A DNA stretch of 43,191 bases from Bacteroidales bacterium (lineage in GTDB: Bacteria > Bacteroidota > Bacteroidia > Bacteroidales > P3): assembly GCA_031257915.1 (NCBI GenBank), contig JAIRNR010000009.1, positions 1-43,191 on the forward strand, read 5' to 3'. The notes under the pieces were generated by a model, which was given only the letters and a program-made list of their open reading frames with translations, did not search any database and was not told where the DNA came from. This document shows positions 24,927-34,078 of the stretch, one piece after another. The position numbers were made by a program, and so were the translations under genes. The stretch's first letter is position 1. The number at the start of each line of letters is the position of its first letter.

Positions 24927-27221
24927 ATGAAAAAAACATTATTCATACTGCTTTGCGCACTGTTTCTTACGACATGTTGCAATACATCGGATACCCTCAC
25001 CCCTGAGCAAAAAGAAATGAACAGGTTTGTTTCCGAACTGATGAAGCAAATGACAGTAGAGGAAAAGACAGGGCAGTTGCACCTTATTTCGGGCAATGAT
25101 TTTATATCGGGTGAAAACGTAAATACCGACAGCAACCGCACAGTGAGGGAAGTAAGAAAAGGTAAAGTCGGCGCATTTATCAATGCTAAAGGTGTAAGCA
25201 AAATCCGCGAACTGCAACGCATAGCAGTAGAGGAAAGCAGAATGAAAATACCGCTTATGTTCGGTATGGATTTTTTGCACGGCTATGAAACAATCTTTCC
25301 GGTTCCGCTTGGTATGGCAGCCTCATGGAATATGGACAATATAGAAAAGGCAACCCGTATTGCAGCAGTAGAAGCAAGTGCAGACGGACTGAACTGGGTT
25401 TATTCACCAATGGTTGATATTGCCCGCGACCCGCGCTGGGGGCGTGTGTCCGAAGGTGCGGGCGAGGACCCGTTTCTCGGCGGGGAAATTGCACGCGCTC
25501 AGGTTAAAGGTTATCAGGGCAATCCCGCTTATGCCGGCAACACTGATATTATGGCATGTGTAAAGCATTTCGGCTTGTACGGTGCAAGCGAGGCAGGGCG
25601 TGATTACAGCGTAGTTGATATGAGCGAACAGCGTGCGCGTAACGATTACTTATACCCTTATAAGGCAGCAGTAGAAGCGGGTGTCGGCAGCGTGATGTCG
25701 TCTTTTAACGAAATTAACGGCATGCCTGCAACCGCCAACAAATGGCTTCTTAATAAAGTGTTGCGTGAAGAATGGGGTTTTAACGGTTTTGTTGTAACCG
25801 ATTACGCTTCAATAAACGATATTACGCGCTTTGGTATGGGTGGAGCCGATAACGCTGCGGTGCTTTCCCTTAAAGCAGGTACGGATATGGATATGGAAAG
25901 TTATGCGTATTATCATCATCTGCAAAAGGCACTTGAAAACGGTAATGTTACAATGGCAGATATTGATAACGCATGCCGCAGAATTTTAGAAGCAAAATAT
26001 AAACTCGGACTTTTTGCCGACCCTTATAAATATTGCGATACTTCCCGTCCCGCAAGAGATATTTACAACAGGCAGCACCGCGCAGAAGCGCGAAAAATTG
26101 CGACCGAAACATTTGTACTTCTTAAAAATGACGGCGATATTTTACCGCTAAAAAAACAGGGAACTGTTGCGCTAATCGGACCACACGGCAATAATCGTCC
26201 TAATATGCTCGGCTCCTGGGGCTGGCCATCCGATATTAACAAAGCAGCAACATTGCTTGAAGGAATGACTTTATATTTGGACGGTAAGGCAAAGGTGCTT
26301 TACGCAAAAGGATGCCGTCCGTATGAAGATATGACGCATGAGGATATTTTATCGCTGACAAAAGACTTTGAAAAAGATAACCGCAGTGAAGATGCAATGC
26401 TTAAAGAAGCGTTGCAGATAGCCCGGCAAGCAGATGTAATTGTTGCAACACTTGGCGAATCTTCGGAAATGAGCGGCGAATCAAGCAGCCGCAGCGATAT
26501 TAACATCCCGATCCCGCAGCAACGGTTACTGAAAGCATTAGTTGCAACCGGAAAGCCTGTGATACTTGTGCTTTTTACAGGTCGTCCTCTGACAATCACT
26601 TGGGAAAATAAGCATGTTTCCGCAATTCTGAACGTCTGGTTTCCCGGAACGGAAGCCGCCTGTGCGATACCTGATGTACTTTTCGGCGATGTTAATCCAA
26701 GCGGAAAACTTACTTCCACATGGGCGCAAAACGTGGGGCAAATCCCAATTTATTACAATATAAAAAATGTAAGCAAGCCATTGGAAAAATGGCCATATAA
26801 ATTCCGCAGCGGTTATTTGGACGTGTCAAATGAGCCGCTATATCCGTTTGGTTACGGACTTAGTTACACAAAGTTTTTATATGGAACGCCTGTAATTAAC
26901 GATACGGTGATGAGGGAAAGCGACACGCTGACGGTTACCGTCAGTATTACCAACAGCGGACAGAGAGATGGTGCGGAAACAGTACAGTTCTATATTCGCG
27001 ATATAGTTGCAAGCACTGTGCGCCCGAATAAAGAGCTGAAAGGATTTTATAAGATATTTTTGAAAGCAGGCGAGATAAAAGAAGTGCAGTTTAAAATCAC
27101 ATCATCACTGCTGAAATTCTACGATTACGATTTAAACTGCGTTTGCGAAAAAGGAGCGTTTGAAGCGATGGTCGGGCGTAACAGTGCGGATTTGCAAAAG
27201 GTGAAATTTACATTATTATAA
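24927..27221 (+). CDS. GH3 beta-glycosidase lipoprotein (BglX-like)
   Basis: 764 residues from ATG 24927. A longer frame opens at 24846 inside the upstream gene, but only the later start gives a lipoprotein signal (LTTC, Cys17). The GH3 N-terminal barrel shows PLMFGMDFLHGYETIFPVPL, RDPRWGRVSEGAGEDPFLG, KHFGLYGASEAGRDY, and the nucleophile Asp292 in FVVTDYASI. The second domain has LGESSEMSGESSSRSDI with the likely acid/base glutamate, and a C-terminal fibronectin-like domain follows PLYPFGYGLSYTKF. BglX-type enzymes are mainly beta-glucosidases, but beta-xylosidase activity is possible. It is probably periplasmic. The GH127 gene follows by 4 bp. Confidence 0.92.
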   Translation: MKKTLFILLCALFLTTCCNTSDTLTPEQKEMNRFVSELMKQMTVEEKTGQLHLISGNDFISGENVNTDSNRTVREVRKGKVGAFINAKGVSKIRELQRIAVEESRMKIPLMFGMDFLHGYETIFPVPLGMAASWNMDNIEKATRIAAVEASADGLNWVYSPMVDIARDPRWGRVSEGAGEDPFLGGEIARAQVKGYQGNPAYAGNTDIMACVKHFGLYGASEAGRDYSVVDMSEQRARNDYLYPYKAAVEAGVGSVMSSFNEINGMPATANKWLLNKVLREEWGFNGFVVTDYASINDITRFGMGGADNAAVLSLKAGTDMDMESYAYYHHLQKALENGNVTMADIDNACRRILEAKYKLGLFADPYKYCDTSRPARDIYNRQHRAEARKIATETFVLLKNDGDILPLKKQGTVALIGPHGNNRPNMLGSWGWPSDINKAATLLEGMTLYLDGKAKVLYAKGCRPYEDMTHEDILSLTKDFEKDNRSEDAMLKEALQIARQADVIVATLGESSEMSGESSSRSDINIPIPQQRLLKALVATGKPVILVLFTGRPLTITWENKHVSAILNVWFPGTEAACAIPDVLFGDVNPSGKLTSTWAQNVGQIPIYYNIKNVSKPLEKWPYKFRSGYLDVSNEPLYPFGYGLSYTKFLYGTPVINDTVMRESDTLTVTVSITNSGQRDGAETVQFYIRDIVASTVRPNKELKGFYKIFLKAGEIKEVQFKITSSLLKFYDYDLNCVCEKGAFEAMVGRNSADLQKVKFTLL

Positions 27222-27225
27222 CATT

Positions 27226-29202
27226 ATGATTAAACGAATAGTTTTTATCGCTTTTGTTACGGTTGCCGGAGTGCAGGCGGCAGTGATACAGACAGCGCGG
27301 TTATCGGCACAGCAAGTTGTTACACCATTTGATAAAATAAAAGTGAAGCAGAGTGCTTTTGAAAATATGACGTTGAATGAAATTACTCCGAACGGATGGA
27401 TTGCCGACAGGATAAGATTTGATTTGGGCGGATTTGTCGGACATCTTGATTCGCTTGTGCCTGACTTAATTATAAATGACGATATTTACGGCAAAGATCG
27501 TCTTACAAAAAAACACAAATCAAAAAACCTTGGCAATAATTCCGAAGGTGCGGAGTGGGAAGTTCAGTATTTATGGTGGAACAGCGAAACGCAGTCAAAC
27601 TGGTGGGACGGCTATATCCGCAATGCGTTTTTGGCTGATTCGCCCGAACATATCGGCAGAGTAAAAAATTACGTTGCGCATATCCTGTCCACGCAGGACA
27701 AAGACGGCTATCTCGGAATTTATGACAGCGATTTACGTTATAACTTTGATACTGCAAACGGCGAAAATGGCGAACTTTGGTCAAAGGCATCGCTTTACCG
27801 CGGACTTATTGCATACTATGAATTTACAGGCGATAAAAAAGTTTTTAATGCTGTAAAGCGCGGTGTGGACAATGTTTTGAGTAACTGGCGAATAAATGAG
27901 AGCAGTCCTTTCGGTGTAAAAAAATCCTCTGCGGGGCTTTGCCACGGACTTGTATTCACCGATGTCCTTGATTATATGTATAAGCAGACAAAAGATGAAA
28001 AATATCTTGACTACGGATTGTTTTTATATAAAGATTATTCTTCTTACGCTTTTGGTCCTTTCGGCGAATTAAGCGAACCCGATATTCAGTATTCAAATAT
28101 TATCAACCCTGATTACAAATTAAAGGGACACGGAGTTCACACTTACGAACATATACGTCCGCTGCTGCTCGCCTGCTACGCTTCAAGCAATCCGCAATTA
28201 GAGCAGGCATTGGATATTTACTTGCAGCGTATAGACAGCGTAACAACGCCGACAGGCGGCGCGATAGGGGATGAGTGGATTTTCGGACGCAAAGCAAACG
28301 CAACATTTACGGGCTACGAATATTGCTCATTACATGAATTGCTTGATGCATACTGTTCTCTCATGCAAAAAACGGGCAATTTGCGCTATGCCGACAAAGT
28401 AGAAAATATTTTTTTCAATGCCGCAAGCGGCGCACGTCATCCCGAAAAAAGTGCCATTGCATATTGCAAAACAGATAATTCGTACCGGATGACGGGCGGC
28501 AATAATTTTTCCTCAACCTCTGCGCATAAACAAACACGCTTTAAATATTCGCCCGCACATCAGGATATTGCCGTATGCTGTGTGCCTAATGCGGGGCGCA
28601 TTACTCCGTATTACGTGCAGAATATGTTTATGAAAGATAAAGACGGAATTGTTGCGGTGCTTTTCGGCGGATGTGATTTTCACACGGTTGTCGGCAAAAG
28701 CGCGGTATCTGTAAAGGAAATTACAAATTATCCGTTTGAACCGACCGTAACTTTTGAAATTACTGCCGATAGGCAGGCGCAATTTTCTTTTAAAATCCGC
28801 AAACCGGTCTGGAGCAAGGGTTTTACTGCAAATTTTGATTATACGGACGAGGGCGGCTATATTACCGTAAAGTGCGGTGCGGGAACACAGACGCTTACTG
28901 TTGAGTGGAAAGCCGAAGTAGAGAAACACATATTCGGCGGCGAGGTATATTTTACTTACGGTGCGCTCGTGCTGGCATTGCCTGTAAAAGCGGTTGAGAA
29001 ACCTGCAAAGATTTACGCGGATGGCTTTGCTGATTATGAATATATACCTGAAAACTTCACAATCTTTGAATATGCAGATGAAATGCCTGTTGTAAAAGAC
29101 GGCAGATTTTTTGTAAATCTTTACAATTCCGTCTGGCAGAAAAAAGAGCAGAAAGAATTACTCCCTGTTGGAAAAACTGTTTTGCGGCAAGTTACGTTTT
29201 AA
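27226..29202 (+). CDS. GH127-type beta-L-arabinofuranosidase (DUF1680 family)
   Basis: 658 residues with a signal peptide (about 1-29). It has the alpha/alpha-barrel of the DUF1680 family (WWDGYIRNAFLADSPEHIGRVKNYV, QDKDGYLGIYDSDLRY, ELWSKASLYRGLIAYYEFTGDKKV). The zinc-cysteine active site known from bifidobacterial HypBA1 is recognisable: Glu350 (GDEWIFG), Glu365 and Cys367 (GYEYCSLHELL), and Cys451-Cys452 (AVCCVPNAGRI), one of the last being the nucleophile. GH127/GH146 enzymes release beta-L-arabinofuranose, though the family has other activities. It is the last gene of the operon and converges with the DegT gene, overlapping it by 4 bp. Confidence 0.86.
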   Translation: MIKRIVFIAFVTVAGVQAAVIQTARLSAQQVVTPFDKIKVKQSAFENMTLNEITPNGWIADRIRFDLGGFVGHLDSLVPDLIINDDIYGKDRLTKKHKSKNLGNNSEGAEWEVQYLWWNSETQSNWWDGYIRNAFLADSPEHIGRVKNYVAHILSTQDKDGYLGIYDSDLRYNFDTANGENGELWSKASLYRGLIAYYEFTGDKKVFNAVKRGVDNVLSNWRINESSPFGVKKSSAGLCHGLVFTDVLDYMYKQTKDEKYLDYGLFLYKDYSSYAFGPFGELSEPDIQYSNIINPDYKLKGHGVHTYEHIRPLLLACYASSNPQLEQALDIYLQRIDSVTTPTGGAIGDEWIFGRKANATFTGYEYCSLHELLDAYCSLMQKTGNLRYADKVENIFFNAASGARHPEKSAIAYCKTDNSYRMTGGNNFSSTSAHKQTRFKYSPAHQDIAVCCVPNAGRITPYYVQNMFMKDKDGIVAVLFGGCDFHTVVGKSAVSVKEITNYPFEPTVTFEITADRQAQFSFKIRKPVWSKGFTANFDYTDEGGYITVKCGAGTQTLTVEWKAEVEKHIFGGEVYFTYGALVLALPVKAVEKPAKIYADGFADYEYIPENFTIFEYADEMPVVKDGRFFVNLYNSVWQKKEQKELLPVGKTVLRQVTF

Positions 29203-30290
29203 GACAGGTAATTTTTTAAGGTGTCTGTAATGCAGTTTATCTGTTCGTCCGTCAGTTCGGGGTAGATGGGCAAAGACAGTACGCGGGGGCAGATATTTGA
29301 TGTTACAGGGCAGTCGGCGGCGGTAGTGTACGCTTTTTGGGTATGTAGCGGATAAGGATAATAAACGGCAGATGCGATACCGTTTTTTTGTAAATGTTTT
29401 TGCAAGCCGTCCCGCGTTTCTTCATCTTTTAGAAGTATGGTGTACTGATGGAAAATATGTATGCCTGCAATGGCAGGGCATTTCACAGTATCCGACAGTG
29501 CCTTTGTGTATTTTTCCGCAATCTCTGCCCGCTTTGTATTCCACTTATCCAAATATGGCAATTTTACGCTTAATATTGCTGCCTGCAAAGTGTCAAGGCG
29601 GGAGTTTATACCTGTAGTTTCATGCCTGTATTTTATTCGCGAGCCGTGATGTGCGAATATGCGGATACGTTCGGCAAATATATCGTCATCGGTGAAACAT
29701 GCGCCGCCGTCGCCGTAACAGGAGAGATTTTTTGACGGAAAGAACGAAGTGCAGGCGATATTTCCGCTTACTGCTGCGCCTGTTGTTCCTGCTGTCTTTG
29801 CACCGAGTGCCTGCGCGGTATCCTCAATAACATACAGATTATGTTTGCGGGCAATATCCGTAATCGCCGTCATATCGGCATATTGTCCGAATAAATGAAC
29901 AGGTATTATTGCTTTTGTGCGCGAGGTGATATTTTGCTCTACCGACGCAGGGTCTATACAAAAAGTATCAGGATTTATATCTGCAAAAACAGGTGTTAAA
30001 CCGAGAAATAAAACCGCTTCGGCAGGGGCGGCAAACGTAAAATCGGATACGATAACTTCGTCTTTTGGTTTTAAATCAAGTGCCATTAACGCAAGCATAA
30101 GTGCGTCCGTACCGTTGGCACATGGAATAACATGCTTTACACCGAGATATTTTTGCAGTTCGCCTGCAAATTTACCGACTGCTTTTCCATCAATAAAGTC
30201 GGTATTGTGCAACACTTCCGCAATCGCACTGTCAATTTCATCTTTAAGCGTAGAATATTGCGCCCGCAGGTCAATCATTGGAATAATCAT
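29199..30290 (-). CDS. DegT/DnrJ/EryC1 sugar aminotransferase
   Basis: About 363 residues from ATG 30290 (MIIPMIDLRAQY). An upstream in-frame start at 30332 is rejected because a promoter box lies between. This PLP enzyme family transaminates keto-sugar nucleotides for surface glycans. The signs are IPMIDLRAQYSTLKDEI, HVIPCANGTDALMLAL, VIVSDFTFAAPAEAVLFLG, VIEDTAQALGA, the PLP lysine in SFFPSKNLSCYGDGGA, and GINSRLDTLQAAIL. It is probably a WecE/FdtB-like enzyme making an amino sugar, but no partner sugar genes are present. No terminator is visible at the convergent overlap with GH127. Confidence 0.9.
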   Translation of the reverse strand: MIIPMIDLRAQYSTLKDEIDSAIAEVLHNTDFIDGKAVGKFAGELQKYLGVKHVIPCANGTDALMLALMALDLKPKDEVIVSDFTFAAPAEAVLFLGLTPVFADINPDTFCIDPASVEQNITSRTKAIIPVHLFGQYADMTAITDIARKHNLYVIEDTAQALGAKTAGTTGAAVSGNIACTSFFPSKNLSCYGDGGACFTDDDIFAERIRIFAHHGSRIKYRHETTGINSRLDTLQAAILSVKLPYLDKWNTKRAEIAEKYTKALSDTVKCPAIAGIHIFHQYTILLKDEETRDGLQKHLQKNGIASAVYYPYPLHTQKAYTTAADCPVTSNICPRVLSLPIYPELTDEQINCITDTLKNYLS

Positions 30291-30295
30291 TGCGG

Positions 30296-30303
30296 CAAAG
30301 GTA
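30296..30303 (-). promoter_or_regulatory. -7 box of the DegT gene, leaderless layout
   Basis: TACCTTTG on the minus strand ends 5 bp before the ATG at 30290, the same spacing as at the U32 gene. The -33 element is poor. Confidence 0.55.
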
Positions 30304-30366
30304 CGGAAAATCTTTTTTCTGTTGAGAAACAATAACGGAGTGTTTGCCGCCTGAGGATAACGAATA

Positions 30367-31911
30367 TTATTTATTTAAGATGTCATTTAAAATATTACCC
30401 AAATTCATTGCGTCAATACTGTTGTTGGAATTGAATACTACTTTTCCATTTTGTATAACATTGTCGTAATAATTTTTAACTTTAGATATATCTTCCTTTT
30501 CGGTAATCAGTTTTTGTTGTAATATTGAAATTTCATTAAGCGAATTTTCTTTTGTCTGCACCAGATTATTTAACTCTTGCTGTGTTTTTTCTTTTGTTTT
30601 TTTATATTCATCCTTTAGATCTGATAATCGCATTTCATTCCTTATATCAGCATGTTTAACTTCACTGCCATTCAGAATATCTAAAAATCTGCTCATTGGT
30701 ATAACAACGTCTCTTGTTACGGCTCCATCTAATGTTTCTCCGTTGAAGACTTCGTTATCCGATTTAAAACTGCCTATTTTTCTCCAGTCTGCCTCTTCTA
30801 CTTTTTTAATAACATCTTCTCTGGCTATTAATATTTCTTCTTCTGTCAATCCGAATTTATATTTTAAATCATTTTTCGTAACAGAATGTTTTGTTTCATC
30901 GTCTCCATATTCTGCAATTCCCAGTTTATATTCATCAATGGCTAACTGCTTTTCTTTGTCGTTTATAAGCCGACTGTAGTTTTGACCGGTTTCGTCGTAT
31001 TGTTTATTTAAATTTCCCATATCCTGGTCAAAGTTTGCTAACTTTTCCTCTGCTTTCGGTAATAAATCTTTTGCAAGTTGTATGCCTTTTTCTTTTTCCT
31101 GAGGCAAAACAAAATATGTCGTATTCGGGTCTTGTTTCGGAGGTAGATTAGCAGTACGGTAATTATTTCTATCACCCAAGTATATCGGCGGCTGGGAAAT
31201 CGGACCTTTCCAGTTAGTATTGTCCACATAAATTTCGTTACTGCTTTTTGATACATGTTTTTCCATTTCGCTGAAATCAATGCTTGTAGTGGGCGGAGTG
31301 TTCGTAACGGCAGTTGCGGCAACGTCTGTTTCGGCGGCGGCAGCGAGTGCATCCAACACATTATCATATTGTGTCGGAATATTGACGTTTTGAGATGAGG
31401 GATAAGCAGGCGCGGGCGCAGACATGTTATCGGGATTATGATTTTGATTGAAGTTATACGCCCTGTCACTGTTAAAATTATTTGACGTATATTGTTCGCG
31501 GTAATTCGGATTACTTTCTTTGCGACAATAACAAGTCATTACTATTTGTGCTTTTGCCTGTTTACTTATTTCTTTTTTCTCCCGCGAAGACACGCTTGAC
31601 GGAACTCCGTTAATAAAATTATCTATATAATTATGTATTCGGAGTTCAATATTGCGAATTTTTGCCCTGCAAGCAAATTCGTCCGGAAAACATGCCATTT
31701 TTTTTCCGTCCGTGTTATATAAAACGTAAAAATCCTTTTTATTTTGGCTTTTGGTAAATTGGTCTGTTCTATCCAATTCTTTTTGTATTTCATTTATTAA
31801 ATTTCGGCCTTTTTGTTTTGCTTGATTGAGGTATTTATTATAATCAAAAGATTGGGGGTAAACATTATTCCCGACCACGATTATAGCGATCAAAATAAAA
31901 AACTTCCTCAT
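30367..31911 (-). CDS. Exported coiled-coil protein of unknown function
   Basis: 514 residues. A signal peptide (MRKFFILIAIIVVGNNVYPQ) is followed by a lysine-rich helical region (about 25-60), a cysteine-bearing segment (KMACFPDEFACRAKI, VMTCYCRKE), a low-complexity Asn/Pro/Ala linker (about 140-215), and two coiled-coil regions (about 275-330 and 415-480; DEYKKTKEKTQQELNNLVQ). I do not recognise a family. It is the downstream member of a two-gene minus-strand pair. Its start codon and upstream region lie in the first copy of an 80-bp duplicated segment whose other copy covers the end of the upstream gene. Both products are exported, and they may act together at the envelope. Confidence 0.75.
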   Translation of the reverse strand: MRKFFILIAIIVVGNNVYPQSFDYNKYLNQAKQKGRNLINEIQKELDRTDQFTKSQNKKDFYVLYNTDGKKMACFPDEFACRAKIRNIELRIHNYIDNFINGVPSSVSSREKKEISKQAKAQIVMTCYCRKESNPNYREQYTSNNFNSDRAYNFNQNHNPDNMSAPAPAYPSSQNVNIPTQYDNVLDALAAAAETDVAATAVTNTPPTTSIDFSEMEKHVSKSSNEIYVDNTNWKGPISQPPIYLGDRNNYRTANLPPKQDPNTTYFVLPQEKEKGIQLAKDLLPKAEEKLANFDQDMGNLNKQYDETGQNYSRLINDKEKQLAIDEYKLGIAEYGDDETKHSVTKNDLKYKFGLTEEEILIAREDVIKKVEEADWRKIGSFKSDNEVFNGETLDGAVTRDVVIPMSRFLDILNGSEVKHADIRNEMRLSDLKDEYKKTKEKTQQELNNLVQTKENSLNEISILQQKLITEKEDISKVKNYYDNVIQNGKVVFNSNNSIDAMNLGNILNDILNK

Positions 31912-32080
31912 GTTGTTAAAAGTTTAGTGTTAGACCCATATTGCCGGATGGAGTAAACCCGAATCTTAATTCGGTCGCCCATAAGCAACAAAAACTGAGA
32001 ATAAAAAACTTCCTCATGCCGTTAAAAGTTAAGTGTTAGACCCATATTGCCGGACGGAGTAAACCCGAATCTTAATTCGG
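31895..32080. repeat. 80-bp imperfect direct repeat (106-bp period) spanning two gene ends
   Basis: Bases 31895-31974 and 32001-32080 are identical except for four positions. Each copy carries, on the minus strand, the last codons of the 472-residue gene, its stop, the short gap and the first codons MRKFF of the next gene. The 106-bp unit was therefore duplicated, leaving a ghost ORF that starts MRKFF and ends in a second copy of the tail SGNMGLTLNF. Confidence 0.9.
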
Positions 32081-33440
32081 CTGTGGGTTTATTTCTATTT
32101 TGAATAAGCTGATTATTATATTGGCTTACAAGCATTTGTCGTTTCTTTGTGGCTCTTATGCAAATCGGCATTGCTACGCCTAATATCAGACCTCCGCTAA
32201 GCGAAGCGAGTACTCCTATGCCCAATAGGTTTGTATTGTCCGTCTCAGTATCCATTACCGCTGGAATTAAAAGTCCGATACCTCCACCTAAAGTGCATGA
32301 CCCGATCATTGATACGACAAAACAGGTAGATTCTTTCTTGACTACTTTTTTATATTGTTCCGCCAAATCAATATCCACCGCCTGCATTTTTGTATAAACG
32401 TCTTTATTTGAAACTTTCTTTCCATGTCTATCAAGATAATAGTTATTCATAACTACTCCTGCTCGTTCTGTCAAAATATCAGGCTTATTATCAGACACAT
32501 TTTTCAATTTATCATAAAAATTTTCATCCCGTTTTACAAAAGTTATTTCTTCCAGTTTATTTTGTGTTGTTTTTTGCGTATTTGGGTCGGCGAATTTCTG
32601 CAAGATATTAACCATTCCCACTAATCTTCCTTCGTCATAATTAAGCGTAAAATTATATGCTGTCTGTGTATTGCTTGGCAAATCAACTGCCTGATAAGCA
32701 TTTACGGCAGAGTTAGTTAAGTCTCCTATCCACGATTTGTTCGTTGCAGCAGATAATATATTACCAAATATTCTGTAACTGTCATATTTTGCAGGATTGG
32801 GGGTATATACCTGTGCGTCTGCAAAAGTGAAATTAAGGAAATTATCTTTTGTCACCGTAACAGTTACTGTCTTTTCAATAATGCTTTCACTGTACAGTCT
32901 GCATCCTGCAGACTGTATGGTAATTCTATATACTCCGGTATGCTTTCCCGACTGGATAACTTCTGCAATATCAAAAACATAGTCCGTACTCCATAATATG
33001 TTCCCTGTAACATCATCTACATTGATTATTTGTATATTATTTATAGCTACCCATCTCCCCGTTATATCGGATAAAATTTTATCCTGTTCCTCCGCTTTTT
33101 TATGCAAATATTCAAGTGTGTAAATTTTATCTAAAATCTCACGACTGTCCTTTGCATTAGGTGCGAGCTTTAAATAATTCCGATAACTGTTAATTGCTTC
33201 CGTTAAATTTATACTTCCGCCGAGTTTTTCATATACTTCGGCAATGGCTTTGTGTAGTTCGGGATAATTCGGCGCAAAAGTCTGTGCCGTTTTATACTCT
33301 TTAAGCGCATCGTTAAATTCGCCTGCACTGTAAGCAGTCTGCGCATAACGAATATGTCTGCGCATTTCCTCAGTGTTGTTTTGTTGCGCGTACAATATTC
33401 CGCTACCTGCACAAATTAAGATAATAATCAAATTTTTCAT
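32022..33440 (-). CDS. Exported TPR protein with C-terminal membrane segments, function unknown
   Basis: 472 residues. A signal peptide (ILICAGSGILYAQ) precedes TPR repeats at about 25-120 (IRYAQTAYSAGEFNDALKEYKTAQTFAPNYPELHKAIAEVYEKLG). A beta-rich middle part follows. Near 370-430 lie two hydrophobic stretches (FVVSMIGSCTLGGGIGLLIPA; LLGIGVLASLSGGLILGVAMPICI) that look like a membrane hairpin. The C-terminus ends ELRFGFTPSGNMGLTLNF, like a final outer-membrane strand. TPR proteins of this build are frequent and poorly described in Bacteroidota. The last codons are duplicated downstream (31895-32080). It is probably co-transcribed with the 514-residue gene. Confidence 0.75.
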   Translation of the reverse strand: MKNLIIILICAGSGILYAQQNNTEEMRRHIRYAQTAYSAGEFNDALKEYKTAQTFAPNYPELHKAIAEVYEKLGGSINLTEAINSYRNYLKLAPNAKDSREILDKIYTLEYLHKKAEEQDKILSDITGRWVAINNIQIINVDDVTGNILWSTDYVFDIAEVIQSGKHTGVYRITIQSAGCRLYSESIIEKTVTVTVTKDNFLNFTFADAQVYTPNPAKYDSYRIFGNILSAATNKSWIGDLTNSAVNAYQAVDLPSNTQTAYNFTLNYDEGRLVGMVNILQKFADPNTQKTTQNKLEEITFVKRDENFYDKLKNVSDNKPDILTERAGVVMNNYYLDRHGKKVSNKDVYTKMQAVDIDLAEQYKKVVKKESTCFVVSMIGSCTLGGGIGLLIPAVMDTETDNTNLLGIGVLASLSGGLILGVAMPICIRATKKRQMLVSQYNNQLIQNRNKPTAELRFGFTPSGNMGLTLNF

Positions 33441-33817
33441 ACAAGAATAATTTAGTTTGTAAATAAATGTTTTTTAAACCTGAATTTATATTGGCTATCC
33501 TTTACGGAGATTATGGCAAAACGATAACGACCTGCAAACAGATATTGCAGAACCAAATGTTTCAAAGCGTATAAATGATTGATTATCAGCGGATAGGGGG
33601 GGGGGGGGTAAGATGCCTTATATTCAGCGAATTGGATATGGTATGTGTATATACGTTCGCATACGCAAAACGCACAAATACCAAAATTACATTACCGAAA
33701 AAGAATAGAGAAGACTTCATCACCTGTTTGATAAATAATACTTTGCAAATGTATGTAAAATCTTTGAACTTTTTTGTTTTTTTTCTAAAAAATTTATTTG
33801 TTTTTCTGAAAATTCAA
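33441..33817. other. Gene-poor stretch with a G13 tract
   Basis: About 380 bp without a convincing gene. A run of 13 G lies at 33596-33608, in an otherwise AT-rich region. A frame of 87 codons covers it, but its product is low-complexity and has no family features. Upstream of the G tract a short frame reads LYGDYGKTITTCKQILQNQMFQ, possibly a gene relic. Confidence 0.45.
33596..33608 (+). repeat. Homopolymer tract, 13 G
   Basis: Thirteen consecutive G between ggata and taag. Such tracts slip readily in replication. No promoter or gene start is clearly tied to it. Confidence 0.9.
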
Positions 33818-33849
33818 TTTGCTTTTCTCTCAATTTAATCGTACCTTTG
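33818..33849 (+). promoter_or_regulatory. Promoter of tRNA-Met
   Basis: TTTG (33818-33821), 20 bp, then TACCTTTG (33842-33849) is a full match to the Bacteroidota consensus. It lies 11 bp before the tRNA. Confidence 0.8.
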
Positions 33850-33860
33850 CAGCCCCAAAA

Positions 33861-33934
33861 GGCGGGGTAGCTCAGTTGGTTAGAGCGTCGGATTCATAAC
33901 CCGGAGGTCACGAGTTCAACTCTCGTTCCCGCTA
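33861..33934 (+). tRNA. tRNA-Met (anticodon CAT)
   Basis: A 74-nt cloverleaf: acceptor ggcgggg with tcccgct (G-U at both ends), D arm gctc...gagc, anticodon loop ttcataa, T stem acgag/ctcgt. The anticodon is CAT. The body resembles Bacteroidota elongator tRNA-Met. A lysidine-modified tRNA-Ile cannot be fully excluded. CCA is not encoded. Confidence 0.93.
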
Positions 33935-33948
33935 CAGAATATTACGAC

Positions 33949-33978
33949 AGCCTGTTCTTCCGTTGAACAGGCTTTTTT
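33949..33978 (+). terminator. Rho-independent terminator of tRNA-Met
   Basis: A 9-bp stem agcctgttc/gaacaggct with a 7-nt loop is followed by six T. It lies 14 bp after the tRNA. Confidence 0.85.
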
Positions 33979-34078
33979 AATTTGCAGTGGGCATATAAAA
34001 GAAAATTGCAGGTCAAGTTTGTAATAAGGACGGAGTAATGATGACCACGTGTGTATATATAACCGATTTGAAAAAATT

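Noticed and set aside
33575-33838. 87-codon ORF across the G13 tract
   Set aside because: The product is low-complexity, rich in Phe and Leu from AT-rich DNA, and it ends inside the tRNA promoter.
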